A stretch of DNA of 64,000 nt from JAAZAI01 sp050942875 (GCA_050942875.1 JBMNOD010000001.1:49194-113193), one strand, 5' to 3'. Shown: positions 54,674 to 63,760, counted from the first letter of the stretch. Translations and numbers: made by a program. The notes: generated by a model not told the origin, from the sequence alone.

Positions 54674-55852
54674 ATGACATCCCAAATCGACAATTCCCGG
54701 AAGATCCGGACGCAAGACGAGCTTGCACGACTCGCCGGCGTGACGCGCGTCACGGTCAACCGGGCGCTCATGGGCAAGCCAAACGTCAATCCGGAAACAC
54801 GCGCACGCATCCTTGCCCTCGCCGCCAAATGCGGCTACCAGCCCAACGCCATGGCGCGGGCGATTTCGCGACGGACTTCACCCATCGTCGGCGTCGTGAT
54901 GGTCAACACGGTCGTCCCCGGATCGGCGTTGACAAACCTTCCCTATTTCGAGCTTCTGATGGGCATCGACGCCGCGCTCCGCCGACGGGGCTGCGTGCCC
55001 GCGCTGGTGGGAGTCTCGCCAACGGGCGCCGAATCGCCCCAGGAGTCCCGGCTCTTCACCGAGCACTGGGTCGATGGCGTCGTCGCCATCGGATCGTTCT
55101 CCTCAAGGGTTGAAAAGCGCCTGGCGTCCATGGGATCGCGCATCGTCTGCGTGGAATCCAACAAATGGGAGGAGACAGGCTGCATACGACGCGACGAAAG
55201 GCACGCGGCCAGGCTGCTCGCCAAGAACCTGATCGCCCAAGGCTCCGGGCCGCTCCTCTGGATCGACCATCCCGCCGGATCGGGCCGCCGGACGCACTTC
55301 AACGCCATCGAACAACGCGCGGGATTCTTTGAAGAGGCCCATGCCGCAAAACTTGAGGTGGGATCCATCGAAATCGAACGCGGCGGAAAAGTTGTAACGG
55401 CGGAGAACAACGAAATCACAACGCGAATTGAAACACCCGAATCCCTTGAAAAAATCGTCGCCAACGTCAAACCGTTCCTCGGCTCCCCGTGCCGGGTCGG
55501 CACGAGCGATGCCGTTCTGGCGTTGAACTTCAGAATGGCAGCGGCGAGATTGGGGAAATTCGCGGGGCGGGACTACAGCATCGGCTGCGGCTCGGACTCC
55601 ACGATGATCGCACAGTTCCAGCCTGAACTGTCTCGCGTCTCGTTCGACCGCTTCGCCATGGGCGCCCTCGCCGTCTCCATGCTTCTCGACGAAGACGCCG
55701 ACGCCCCGTCGCGAAAACAAAAGGGAAAATGGATCGAAGGCCTCACGACAAGCCGTTGGAATCTGCCGGGCCGCGAGGCCCGACGCCCAAAATCGACTCG
55801 CAAAGCCAAAACGCCGCGCCCCGCGGCACAACCCAAGGAGAAGACAACATGA
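54674..55852 (+). CDS. LacI-family transcriptional regulator, second of the glycan locus
   Basis: 392 residues. Helix-turn-helix KIRTQDELARLAGVTRVTVNRALMGKPNVNPETRARI, hinge CGYQPNAMARAISRR, then a PBP-1-like effector domain (TSPIVGVVMVNTVVPGSALTNLPYFELLMGIDAALRRRG). The basic C-terminal tail (RRPKSTRKAKTPRP) is unusual. Start set by the promoter at 54607-54635. Its stop overlaps the ATG of the beta-strand-repeat gene (ATGA), as with the other LacI gene of this locus. Operator candidate TACACGTGTA. Confidence 0.93.
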   Translation: MTSQIDNSRKIRTQDELARLAGVTRVTVNRALMGKPNVNPETRARILALAAKCGYQPNAMARAISRRTSPIVGVVMVNTVVPGSALTNLPYFELLMGIDAALRRRGCVPALVGVSPTGAESPQESRLFTEHWVDGVVAIGSFSSRVEKRLASMGSRIVCVESNKWEETGCIRRDERHAARLLAKNLIAQGSGPLLWIDHPAGSGRRTHFNAIEQRAGFFEEAHAAKLEVGSIEIERGGKVVTAENNEITTRIETPESLEKIVANVKPFLGSPCRVGTSDAVLALNFRMAAARLGKFAGRDYSIGCGSDSTMIAQFQPELSRVSFDRFAMGALAVSMLLDEDADAPSRKQKGKWIEGLTTSRWNLPGREARRPKSTRKAKTPRPAAQPKEKTT

Positions 55853-57444
55853 AAAACAAAAGCCTGATCTTGTTCTGCCTCATGACGCTGGGAATGCACG
55901 TGAGCGCATTCGCCGTCGTCAACTGCACCTGGGTGGGCAACACCACCGCCAACTGGTCGGATCCCGAAAACTGGAACACCAACCCAGACCTCCCCGGCGC
56001 GACGGATTCAAGCCGCGTCCATTTCACCGACACGACGGCCTCGGCCTGCATGCCCTTCGTGGACTCCGCGCAGCCAGCCGGCTCGTTCAGGATTCTGGAG
56101 ATCGCATTCCAAAACTCAGGCTGGACGCTGGGCGGCAGCGCCGCGCTGACGCTGGACAAGGGCGCAATCCAGCTGCCCTACGACGGCTCCAACCCCTACA
56201 TCCGATCCAACGGAACCGGCACGAACACCATTGAATGCCCGTTGGTTTTAGGTTCGGGAACCGGCGGCCAGGCAGCCGCCACCGCGGATCCCGCCTCCTG
56301 CCTGTGGCTCAAATCAGCCATCTCTTTCAGCGGCGCTGCGCGCAACCTGATGCTCGTGGGCGGCGGCAACTTCACGTTGAGCGGCACGTTCACCGGTGCC
56401 GACCTCATTGTCTCCGGCGGTTCCAAGCTCGAGCTCGCCAACCCTTCCGGCGGAGCCTACGCCTCCACGGGAGGACTGAAAATCCGGCTCGACAACGCCA
56501 CCGCCACATGGGCGCACGACAATCAGATCAATGCGACAAACAGAAACACGGAGATCCGAATCGACGGCAACGCAACCGCCAACCTCAACGGAAAATCCGA
56601 TACGTTCAACAAAGTCACGTTTGCCGTCAACACCACGGCATGCGGAACGCTCGACACGGGGGCGGACGGGGTCGCCTACTTGCGATCGCTTGACCCCATG
56701 ATCAATGTGGGGTCTTCCACACGCATCCCGACCGCCACGGCATACGTCCGCGGCAACATCGCATCGCTAGGCGGCCCCTATGACACGGCGCTCTTCAAGA
56801 CAAGACGCGGCACGCAAGGCGCAGACCTCGTCGTCGATGCGAACATCTCCGGCATCGGCTCCATCGGCATCGACACCGCCGACACCGCCGACACCGCCGG
56901 CATCGTCGTCTTCAATGGCACGAACACCTACGCCGGCACGACGAAAGTCAGGGCGGGGACCCTGCGCGTCAACACGCAAGGCGCGCCGGGAATCAGCGTG
57001 GGAAAAGTGGAGGTCTCGGCCGCCGCCAGACTCGAGGGCACCAGCGTGATTGATCCTGCGGCGTCGGCAAGCACCGTGTCCGTTTCCGGGACATTGGCGC
57101 CGGGCGACCCGATCGGCACGCTCACCATCGGCTCCGAAGGCAGTGAAAACAACGTCGTCATGAACAGCGGCTCCGCTCTGGAAATCAGGATGAATGAAAC
57201 GGGATGCGCCTCGCTGGCGGTGTTCGGCGCAATCACGCTTTCCACAACGACCTCGCTCAACCTCGTGACGACGGCGCTGCCGCCGGCTGGAATGTATCTC
57301 ATCGCGTCGGCAACCGACGGCATCGACGGCGGCTTCTCCGAGATCATCGGCGAATCCGATCGGTTGTCCGTGATGCAGCGCGCGGACAACAAGCAGCTCT
57401 GGCTCCGCGTCTCCGAGTCGGCGACGGCGATCATCGTCCGATAA
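55849..57444 (+). CDS. Exported autotransporter-associated beta-strand-repeat protein
   Basis: 531 residues with signal peptide (ends SAFAVV). The first domain (CTWVGNTTANWSDPENWNT) is the lectin-like opening common to this class. The repeat body includes GIVVFNGTNTYAGTTKVRAGTLRVN, the autotransporter-associated repeat, and VSVSGTLAPGDPIGTLTIGSEGS, typical of the pre-end strand cluster. It ends SATAIIVR, the shared tail motif, rather than an outer-membrane barrel. AAGGAG precedes the ATG. It is translated with the LacI regulator, which suggests a sugar-inducible surface or secreted glycan-binding protein. Confidence 0.85.
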   Translation: MKNKSLILFCLMTLGMHVSAFAVVNCTWVGNTTANWSDPENWNTNPDLPGATDSSRVHFTDTTASACMPFVDSAQPAGSFRILEIAFQNSGWTLGGSAALTLDKGAIQLPYDGSNPYIRSNGTGTNTIECPLVLGSGTGGQAAATADPASCLWLKSAISFSGAARNLMLVGGGNFTLSGTFTGADLIVSGGSKLELANPSGGAYASTGGLKIRLDNATATWAHDNQINATNRNTEIRIDGNATANLNGKSDTFNKVTFAVNTTACGTLDTGADGVAYLRSLDPMINVGSSTRIPTATAYVRGNIASLGGPYDTALFKTRRGTQGADLVVDANISGIGSIGIDTADTADTAGIVVFNGTNTYAGTTKVRAGTLRVNTQGAPGISVGKVEVSAAARLEGTSVIDPAASASTVSVSGTLAPGDPIGTLTIGSEGSENNVVMNSGSALEIRMNETGCASLAVFGAITLSTTTSLNLVTTALPPAGMYLIASATDGIDGGFSEIIGESDRLSVMQRADNKQLWLRVSESATAIIVR

Positions 57445-57474
57445 GGCACATCCACCCGCTCGCAAGATCCAACC

Positions 57475-60432
57475 ATGAAACGACAAACCGTTGCCACGGC
57501 CTGCGCGGCGCTCTTCCTCTGCGCAGCCGCCACCCATGCCGCCCCGAGAATCGCCCTCTGGAATCCGGTCAAGGGCACGTCGGAATCACGAGCCTCGATT
57601 GATCTCCCGACGATTCGCGCCGCCGCCGCGTCGCTGGGAAAATCAGGCGCCGCCGTGTCGCTGCTGACCGCCGAGGAACTTGCCGACGACACCGTCTTCT
57701 CCTCTGCCCGATACGACGCGCTGTTCTTCATCGGAGTCGGTTTTCCGCGCTCGACGATCCCCGTCGCCAAAAGATTCTCCGACGAGGGCGGCGTCCTCGT
57801 CTCCCTCGAAGCAGGCGTGCCCTTCTTGATCGCGCTCGAACAAGGCAAGGAAGGGTTTTGGAAACTCTCCCCCGACAAGCCGACCTTCGCATGGCAGACG
57901 TATGAATTGCTGACGCACATCGGCCTGAAGTACATCTACGAGCCGGAAAGGCATTCCCAGGGCGTCCGCCATTCGCCGACGGCGCTGCTCAAGGCCTTCG
58001 CCGACGCCGACCTGCCCAATGTCAACGGACGCCTCGACAGCCGATGGGTGATCCCCCTCGAAAACGCCCGGTACATCCCGCTCATCCGGAGCCGCCGCAT
58101 GGACGGCATCGACGTGCCCGGCCCGCTCTACATCATCAAAAACGCCGACAGGACGTCGATCGTCTGCACCTCGCCGGTCTTCACGCTCGGCGCGTCGCCC
58201 GACTTCTGGAAAGACTCCGAGGCCACGCTGGCGGCGATCGCGAAACTCGCGACGGCCATCCGCGCCGGAAAATGGACGCCCGCCCCTGACGCCATCGTCG
58301 CATTGGACATCCATGCCGAGCCTGAGGCGAGAACGCCTCTCGACCGCGCCTCTTTCGGCTCGGTCGATCCTGAAAATGCGCAGGCGCTCGCCCGCTGGGG
58401 CCTCTTCAACGGCTCCTGCATGGAACTCGGAGGAATCGCGAAGCGCGGCCAGTCGCCGACCGTGCCGCCCAGCGCCGCAACAACCCAATTCCCGTCGGCG
58501 CTCGAACCCGGCGCATCGGTCGGCCTGGAACTGCCGGCAACAACCGCCATCGGCGACGCGCCGACCTTCATCCGCATCCGCGGCGCCTACACCGAGACCG
58601 GCGCAGGACTGAAGCTGGCGATTGGCGGCGACATCCTCTGGAACGAGTTGTTCCGCTACATCGACACCCGGGAGCCGGGCAATTTCAGCAAGAGCCTCTC
58701 TGGCGTCCCCTCCGAGTTCACGCGCATCGTCTTCGTGCCGGCCGACAGGCTCGGCGGGAAGACGCTCGCCCTTTCAAACCCCGGCCACGCGACGCTGACG
58801 TTCGACGCCGTGCAGCTCGAACACCAACGGGAACCGCGCACACGCTGCATCGGCCTCGGCGCAGGGCTGGGGGAAAAGAACAACTACCCCGTCGAAGAAT
58901 CCAAGAGGTGGGGCGGCCTGCGCATGTCGCTGCGGACGCAGCGCATCGGAAAGCCCGACGACCCCGATCGGTTCGCCAAAATCGACAAGCTCTTCAACAC
59001 TGTCGCCTCCAAAACGGACGCCGTGCAACCCATCCTCGAAGGCACGCCCGACTGGGCGGCCATCTCCGCCGAACGCCTCGACGACGCCATCAAAGCCGGC
59101 CGCCCGACGACCGTCCCGCCCGACCCGGCGAAATACGCCGAGATCACGGAGGCCGTCGTCAAGCGCTACGGCGACCGCATCTCAATGTACGAGATCTGGA
59201 ACGAGGCCGACATCACCCAGTTCTACCGCGGCACGGCGCAGGAATACGTGACCCTCTTCCACACCGTCGCCCCCATCATCCGAAGGCTGGATCCTGCGGC
59301 GAAGATCATGCCCGCCGGCATGGCGGGGTTCCGCGAACCCTTCATCGACGAGCTCGTCAAGGGCGGCGTGATCGACGCCTCGGACATGATCGCCTTCCAT
59401 CCCTATGCCGGCAAAAGCCCCGCCTGGGACCTCCCCTATGGCCTCGTTGAAGGCGCGCTCATGTCCAGGGGCAGGAACATCGAGATCTTCTGCAATGAAA
59501 GCGGCTTCCCCAGCAACAATCAGGAGTGGTTCTCCAGACCGCCGGATTTGAACGAGGAAACGCAGAGACGATCGATCGACGTCGCCATGTCCAGACTGCT
59601 CTCCATGGGCCTCGCCAAGCTCTCCGTCTTCAACGCAGGCGGCGACCACCATGGATTCGGACTGTTTCGCGCCGATGGCTCCGCCAAGCCGGCTTACGCC
59701 GTGTTCTCGGACTACGCGCGGCTCAACGGCGAAGGCTCCACCCGCCTCGATGTCGGCATGACCCATGCGGACGGCCAACCGCTGCTCGGCGTCTATGCCG
59801 CCGCCAGCCAACATGCCGATGGACGCGCCACGGTGGTTGTGAACCCCTCCGAATGCGAGGCGGTGCGACCGGCCGAGGCCTTTGAATTGCCGCTGTCGGC
59901 AAATGCGCAGTGGGTTCATTTCTTCTGCGGAGCGACATTCGAAAACGGCGCCGTCACGATCACGCCCGAACCCGGGAAGGCAGGCGGCTTCTATAAAACC
60001 GCCTCCGTGAATCCGACGCGCACGCCCCATCTTGATGTCGTCGTGTCAGGCGACGATGCCGAATGGGAGCTGCTCTTGAAGACCCAGGACAAGACCTCGA
60101 TGACGGCGATCCCCAAACGCGGCGCCGGAACCGTCTCCCTCGACCTGCCCGCTCTCCTGCCCCCGGCCTTGCCCGACAACGAAGTCGAAATCTCGTTCAG
60201 AATCCACAAGGGGCCGGCGACAATCTCCAAGGTGATGTTCCGCCCTGCCGAAGGACAAGATCGAGACCCTGTTCTGCCGATTGTCCTGCGAGCCCCCATG
60301 GCGCCTGGATGCAAAGGCCGAGTCACGGCGATCTGCGACGGCGTTTCAACACCGTTGCCAGCAAAAGTCAACAACGGCTGGATTGAAACCGCCTTGCCGC
60401 TTTCACGCCGCACGGTTGTGGAATTCGAATAG
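57475..60432 (+). CDS. Exported glycoside hydrolase, clan GH-A (GH39/GH5-like) with accessory domains
   Basis: 985 residues with signal peptide (ends ATHAAP). The N-terminal 280 residues form an uncharacterised domain with a Rossmann-like start (PRIALWNPVKGTSESRASIDLPTIRAAA). A jelly-roll follows, then the TIM barrel: acid/base Glu577 in YEIWNEADITQFY and nucleophile Glu675 in IEIFCNESGFPSNN, the GH-A layout. The tail has another beta-sandwich. Members of GH39-like groups cleave xylosides, iduronides or similar. Preceded by the repeat protein (30-nt gap), it completes the glycan locus. Confidence 0.82.
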   Translation: MKRQTVATACAALFLCAAATHAAPRIALWNPVKGTSESRASIDLPTIRAAAASLGKSGAAVSLLTAEELADDTVFSSARYDALFFIGVGFPRSTIPVAKRFSDEGGVLVSLEAGVPFLIALEQGKEGFWKLSPDKPTFAWQTYELLTHIGLKYIYEPERHSQGVRHSPTALLKAFADADLPNVNGRLDSRWVIPLENARYIPLIRSRRMDGIDVPGPLYIIKNADRTSIVCTSPVFTLGASPDFWKDSEATLAAIAKLATAIRAGKWTPAPDAIVALDIHAEPEARTPLDRASFGSVDPENAQALARWGLFNGSCMELGGIAKRGQSPTVPPSAATTQFPSALEPGASVGLELPATTAIGDAPTFIRIRGAYTETGAGLKLAIGGDILWNELFRYIDTREPGNFSKSLSGVPSEFTRIVFVPADRLGGKTLALSNPGHATLTFDAVQLEHQREPRTRCIGLGAGLGEKNNYPVEESKRWGGLRMSLRTQRIGKPDDPDRFAKIDKLFNTVASKTDAVQPILEGTPDWAAISAERLDDAIKAGRPTTVPPDPAKYAEITEAVVKRYGDRISMYEIWNEADITQFYRGTAQEYVTLFHTVAPIIRRLDPAAKIMPAGMAGFREPFIDELVKGGVIDASDMIAFHPYAGKSPAWDLPYGLVEGALMSRGRNIEIFCNESGFPSNNQEWFSRPPDLNEETQRRSIDVAMSRLLSMGLAKLSVFNAGGDHHGFGLFRADGSAKPAYAVFSDYARLNGEGSTRLDVGMTHADGQPLLGVYAAASQHADGRATVVVNPSECEAVRPAEAFELPLSANAQWVHFFCGATFENGAVTITPEPGKAGGFYKTASVNPTRTPHLDVVVSGDDAEWELLLKTQDKTSMTAIPKRGAGTVSLDLPALLPPALPDNEVEISFRIHKGPATISKVMFRPAEGQDRDPVLPIVLRAPMAPGCKGRVTAICDGVSTPLPAKVNNGWIETALPLSRRTVVEFE

Positions 60433-60512
60433 CAAAAGGCGGTTGACGCAAACCCAGAGTTGACTTGCCTCCGCTTCAGTCGCCCGCTTCAGTCGCTCGA
60501 CTGGTTTTCGTG

Positions 60513-60541
60513 TTTTCCTGTCGCGGGCAATGTGCTATACT
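60513..60541 (+). promoter_or_regulatory. Promoter of the acyl-CoA dehydrogenase-hisE-hisG unit
   Basis: TTTTCC (60513-60518), a 17-nt spacer and TATACT (60536-60541). The leader of about 40 nt contains TTTAAGGAG (60571-60579), a strong ribosome site for ATG 60589, excluding the upstream in-frame ATG at 60460. Confidence 0.5.
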
Positions 60542-60588
60542 GGAAGTTCATTTCATCCAGCAAAACTAAGTTTAAGGAGCGCGTCCGC

Positions 60589-61758
60589 ATGGAAACTCTC
60601 GCCGACTTCGGCCTCACTGAATTGCAACTCGAAATCAAGAGCCTCTGCCGCCGCATCGGCGAAGAGAAGATCGTCCCCGTCCGGGAACACTACGACGAAA
60701 CGGGCGAATTCCCCCACGACATCGTCAAGGTCTTCGCGGAGGCCGGTCTCTTCGGCGTCTTCATCCCCGAGGCCTACGGCGGGATGGGCGGGACCACGAA
60801 GGACTTTGTCATCGCCGTCGAGGAGCTTTGCAAATACGACGCCGGCATCGCGCTGTCGCTCTTCGGCACCGGCCTGGGCACGCTGCCCATCATCCTCTGC
60901 GCCAACGAAGAGCAGAAGCAGAAGTACCTCCCCCGCATCGCGGAAGGCACGCTGGCCGCCTTCGGCCTCACCGAAGCCAACGCCGGCTCCGACGCCGCCG
61001 GCATCGAGACGACCGCCCGCAAGGACGGCGACCACTACGTGCTCAACGGCACGAAGCAGTGGATCACCAACGGCGGCGAGGCCGACATCTACACGATCTG
61101 CGCCATGACCGACAAGAGCAAGGGGTCGCGCGGCGCCTCCTTCTTCATCGTCGAAAAGGGCGCCGAGGGCTTCGCCTTCGGCAAGAAGGAAAACAAGATG
61201 GGCATCCGCGCCTCGTCCACGCGCGAACTCGTCTTCCAGGACTGCCGCGTCCACAAGGACAACCTGATCATGGGCGAAGGCCGCGGCTTCATCGTCGCGA
61301 TGAAGACGCTCGACGCCTCCCGCCCGAGCGTGGCCGCACAGGCGCTCGGCATCGCCACCGGCGCGCTGGAGATCGCCATCAAGTACTCGCGCACGCGCCA
61401 CCAGTTCGGGCAGCCGATCTCCGCCAACCAGGGCCTCCTCTTCATGATGGCCGACATGGCGATGAAGGTCGAAACCGCCCGCGCCCTCGTCTATCGCTGC
61501 GCCGACTACATGGACAGCGGCGCCAAGGACGTCAGCAAGATCTCCGCCATGGCCAAGTGCTACGCCTCCGACGTGGCCATGTCCGTCACCACCGACGCCG
61601 TCCAGGTCCTCGGCGGCTACGGCTACATGAAGGAATACCCCGTCGAGAAGATGATGCGCGACGCCAAGATCACCCAGATCTACGAAGGCACGAACCAGAT
61701 TCAGCGCGACGTCATCGGCAAGGCGCTCATCAAGGAAGCCGCCCAGGGGCTCTTCTAG
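60589..61758 (+). CDS. Acyl-CoA dehydrogenase
   Basis: 389-residue FAD flavoenzyme that oxidises an acyl-CoA to the enoyl-CoA and passes electrons to an electron-transferring flavoprotein. Signatures: FGLTEANAGSDAAGIETTA (FAD/substrate loop), YVLNGTKQWITNGGEADIYTI, and near the C terminus QVLGGYGYMKEYPVEKMMRD then ITQIYEGTNQIQRDVIGKAL, whose Glu is the catalytic base position in short-chain enzymes. Substrate chain length cannot be read here. It is six nt upstream of hisE, an unusual pairing. Confidence 0.95.
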   Translation: METLADFGLTELQLEIKSLCRRIGEEKIVPVREHYDETGEFPHDIVKVFAEAGLFGVFIPEAYGGMGGTTKDFVIAVEELCKYDAGIALSLFGTGLGTLPIILCANEEQKQKYLPRIAEGTLAAFGLTEANAGSDAAGIETTARKDGDHYVLNGTKQWITNGGEADIYTICAMTDKSKGSRGASFFIVEKGAEGFAFGKKENKMGIRASSTRELVFQDCRVHKDNLIMGEGRGFIVAMKTLDASRPSVAAQALGIATGALEIAIKYSRTRHQFGQPISANQGLLFMMADMAMKVETARALVYRCADYMDSGAKDVSKISAMAKCYASDVAMSVTTDAVQVLGGYGYMKEYPVEKMMRDAKITQIYEGTNQIQRDVIGKALIKEAAQGLF

Positions 61759-61764
61759 ACGGCC

Positions 61765-62028
61765 ATGAAGACATTCGAACAGCTTTTCGCGGAGCTCCAG
61801 GCCAAGGCCGCCGGCGGCGACCCCGCTTCCGGCACCGTCAAGGCGCTCCAAAAGGGCGTCCACTTCATCGGCAAGAAAATCCTCGAAGAGGCCGGCGAGG
61901 TCTGGATCGCGGCCGAACACGAGGGGGCGGAACGCACCGCCGAGGAGATTTCCCAGCTCCTCTACCACGCCCAAGTCATGATGATCGCCAAGGGCCTCGC
62001 CTTGGAAGACGTCTATCGGCACCTCTAA
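61765..62028 (+). CDS. hisE: Phosphoribosyl-ATP pyrophosphohydrolase
   Basis: 87 residues, the all-alpha MazG-type fold: KTFEQLFAELQAKAAG start, metal-binding EEAGEVWIAA and the helix with EEISQLLYHAQVMMIAKGLALEDVYRHL. Second enzyme of histidine synthesis, here stand-alone rather than fused to hisI. It lies 23 nt before hisG. Confidence 0.93.
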   Translation: MKTFEQLFAELQAKAAGGDPASGTVKALQKGVHFIGKKILEEAGEVWIAAEHEGAERTAEEISQLLYHAQVMMIAKGLALEDVYRHL

Positions 62029-62051
62029 CCCCCTCCCTGCTAGGTATCGAC

Positions 62052-62900
62052 ATGCTCCACATCGCGCTCCCCAACAAGGGAACACTGGCGGACGCCGCCA
62101 TCGCCCTCGTCGCCGAAGCCGGCTACCGCTCCTCCCGCACCGGTCGCGAGCTCTGCATCCCCGATCCGGGAAACGACGTCGAGTTCTTCTTCCTGCGCCC
62201 GCGCGACATCGCGGTGTACGTCTCCCAAGGCGTCATCGACGTCGGCATCACCGGACGCGACCTGAACCTCGACGCGGCGACCCCCGCCGCCGAAATCCTG
62301 CCGCTCGGCTTCGGCCGCTCGACGTTCCGCTACGCCGTCCCCAGGGAGAGCGACCTGACGCCCGACCGCTTCGGCGGCCTGCGCGTCGCCTGCTCCTACC
62401 CGAACATCGTCCGCCGCGACCTCGAGAGCCGCGGCGTCCAGGCCAAGATCGTGCAGGTCGACGGCGCGGTGGAAGTCTCCATCCGCCTTGGCGTGGCCGA
62501 CGCCGTGGCCGACGTCGTCGATTCCGGACAGACGCTGCGCGAAGCCGGGCTCAAGCCGGTCGGCGACCCCGTGCTCGCCTCCGAGGCGATCGTCATCGCC
62601 CGCTCTGCCGAGGACGCCTCGCACCCGCAGGTGGAGAAGTTCCTCAAGCGCATCCAGGGCATCATCGTCGCGCGCGAATACGCGATGTTCGAATACAACA
62701 TCCGCCGCGAACGGCTCGACAAGGCCGTCGTGCTCACGCCGGGGATCGAAGCGCCGACCATCTCGCCGCTCAACGACCCCGCCTGGGTCGCCGTCAAGTC
62801 GATGGCCAAGAAGAAGGGCATGAACGCCCTCATCGACGCCCTGTCCGACATCGGCGCCAAGGGCATCGTCGTCACCGACATCCGCACCTGCCGCCTCTAA
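62052..62900 (+). CDS. hisG: ATP phosphoribosyltransferase, long form
   Basis: 282 residues. First enzyme of histidine synthesis. Start HIALPNKGTLADAAIAL, then DVEFFFLRPRDIAVYVSQGVIDVGITG, PRESDLTPDRFGGLRVACSYPNI, the PRPP-site region VDGAVEVSIRLGVADAVADVVDSGQTLREAGLK. The C-terminal ACT-like regulatory domain (PTISPLNDPAWVAVKSMAKKKGMNALIDALSDIGAKGIVVTDI) is present, so it is the long form that is feedback-inhibited by histidine and does not need HisZ. Confidence 0.97.
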   Translation: MLHIALPNKGTLADAAIALVAEAGYRSSRTGRELCIPDPGNDVEFFFLRPRDIAVYVSQGVIDVGITGRDLNLDAATPAAEILPLGFGRSTFRYAVPRESDLTPDRFGGLRVACSYPNIVRRDLESRGVQAKIVQVDGAVEVSIRLGVADAVADVVDSGQTLREAGLKPVGDPVLASEAIVIARSAEDASHPQVEKFLKRIQGIIVAREYAMFEYNIRRERLDKAVVLTPGIEAPTISPLNDPAWVAVKSMAKKKGMNALIDALSDIGAKGIVVTDIRTCRL

Positions 62901-62925
62901 CCAGCCGCTCCCCCACTCCATCAGC

Positions 62926-62951
62926 CCCTGCGCACCCCCCCAGCCGCAGGG
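62926..62951 (+). terminator. Possible terminator of the hisG transcript
   Basis: CCCTGCG and CGCAGGG form a 7-bp stem with a 12-nt loop 25 nt after the hisG stop, followed by a partly T-rich ACTGATTGTTT. The tract is weak, so this is tentative. Confidence 0.35.
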
Positions 62952-62974
62952 ACTGATTGTTTCCTTGCCAGGGA

Positions 62975-63016
62975 GGGGACAGACCCCAAGACAACGCTTT
63001 TTTAGGGTCTGTCCCC
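62975..63016. repeat. 12-bp inverted repeat with 18-nt loop
   Basis: GGGGACAGACCC (62975-62986) and GGGTCTGTCCCC (63005-63016) are perfect inverse copies; the T-run is in the loop, not after the stem. It could stop transcription, but more likely is one of the genome's dispersed palindromes. Confidence 0.6.
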
Positions 63017-63205
63017 CGGTTCTTTGCGGCAGACCTCGGACTTTGGACTTGCTAGCGACTAGAGCGGTTTAAGAAAATCCGTATCCACATTCTATCCTCC
63101 AGCTCCAAACGCCGAATCCTAGTTCAAATCGTGCGGCTATACTATTTCTCAAGTCGCTCTAGCCACAAAAAGGCACAAAAAGACGCAAAAATTTTCCGTG
63201 TGTTT
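63017..63205. other. Gene-free spacer
   Basis: No gene seen. The sequence leads into the tandem modules; the left terminus of the element ending at 63760 could not be located here. Confidence 0.5.
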
Positions 63206-63517
63206 GGATCAAAAACCTCCACCTGCGCCGCGTCGCCTGCGTTTTTGTGTTTCTCGTGGCCATTCCCCGCTCGGCGAAGCCGCCGCGGCCACGCCCCAAT
63301 TCCGAGTTTCCTTCATGGCCACAAAAAGGCACAAAGAGGCACAGAAATTTTCCGTGTGTTTGGATCAAAAACCTCCACCTGCGCCGCGTCGCCTGCGTTT
63401 TTGTGTTTCTCGTGGCCATTCCCCGCTCGGCGAAGCCGCCGCGGCCACGCCCCAATTCCGAGTTTCCTTCATGGCCACAAAAAGGCGCAAAGAGGCGCAA
63501 AAATTTCCCGTGTGTTT
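63206..63517 (+). repeat. Tandem pair of 156-bp dispersed modules
   Basis: Two head-to-tail 156-bp units starting GGATCAAAAACCTCCACCTG and ending with the TTTCCGTGTGTTT word. They contain the same CTCGTGGCCATTCCCC to CATGGCCACAAAAAGG part as the tandem pair at 34104-34545 but lack the GTGAGGAGTGAGAAG part. Confidence 0.88.
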
Positions 63518-63760
63518 CGCAGTTGAAAAAACCGCCAGGCCCGCCACGTTTCTTTTTCATTTCATTTTTACCAGAGACACGGAGGCACGGAGGCGTGCAG
63601 GGAGGGGCATGGCAATGAAAACACGCTTCCAAAATCAGAAAGGGACGGCGACGATGCAGGGCACGGCTCGATTGCAGTGAAAGCACCGCACCAAATTCCC
63701 TTTCAATGCGCATGACATGGGCAATGCCGGATTTGTCTGTTACTTTTCTGACACACGCCC
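63518..63760 (+). mobile_element. Terminal-inverted-repeat element, copy 4, right part
   Basis: The right arm matches copies 2 and 3 from about 63607 and ends TTTTCTGACACACGCCC at 63760, one base different from the canonical terminus. The matching left terminus was not found. The tandem modules at 63206-63517 are probably its interior. Confidence 0.7.

Noticed and set aside
60460..60588. N-terminal extension of the acyl-CoA dehydrogenase
   Set aside because: It spans the promoter and the ribosome site; the conserved protein starts at 60589.
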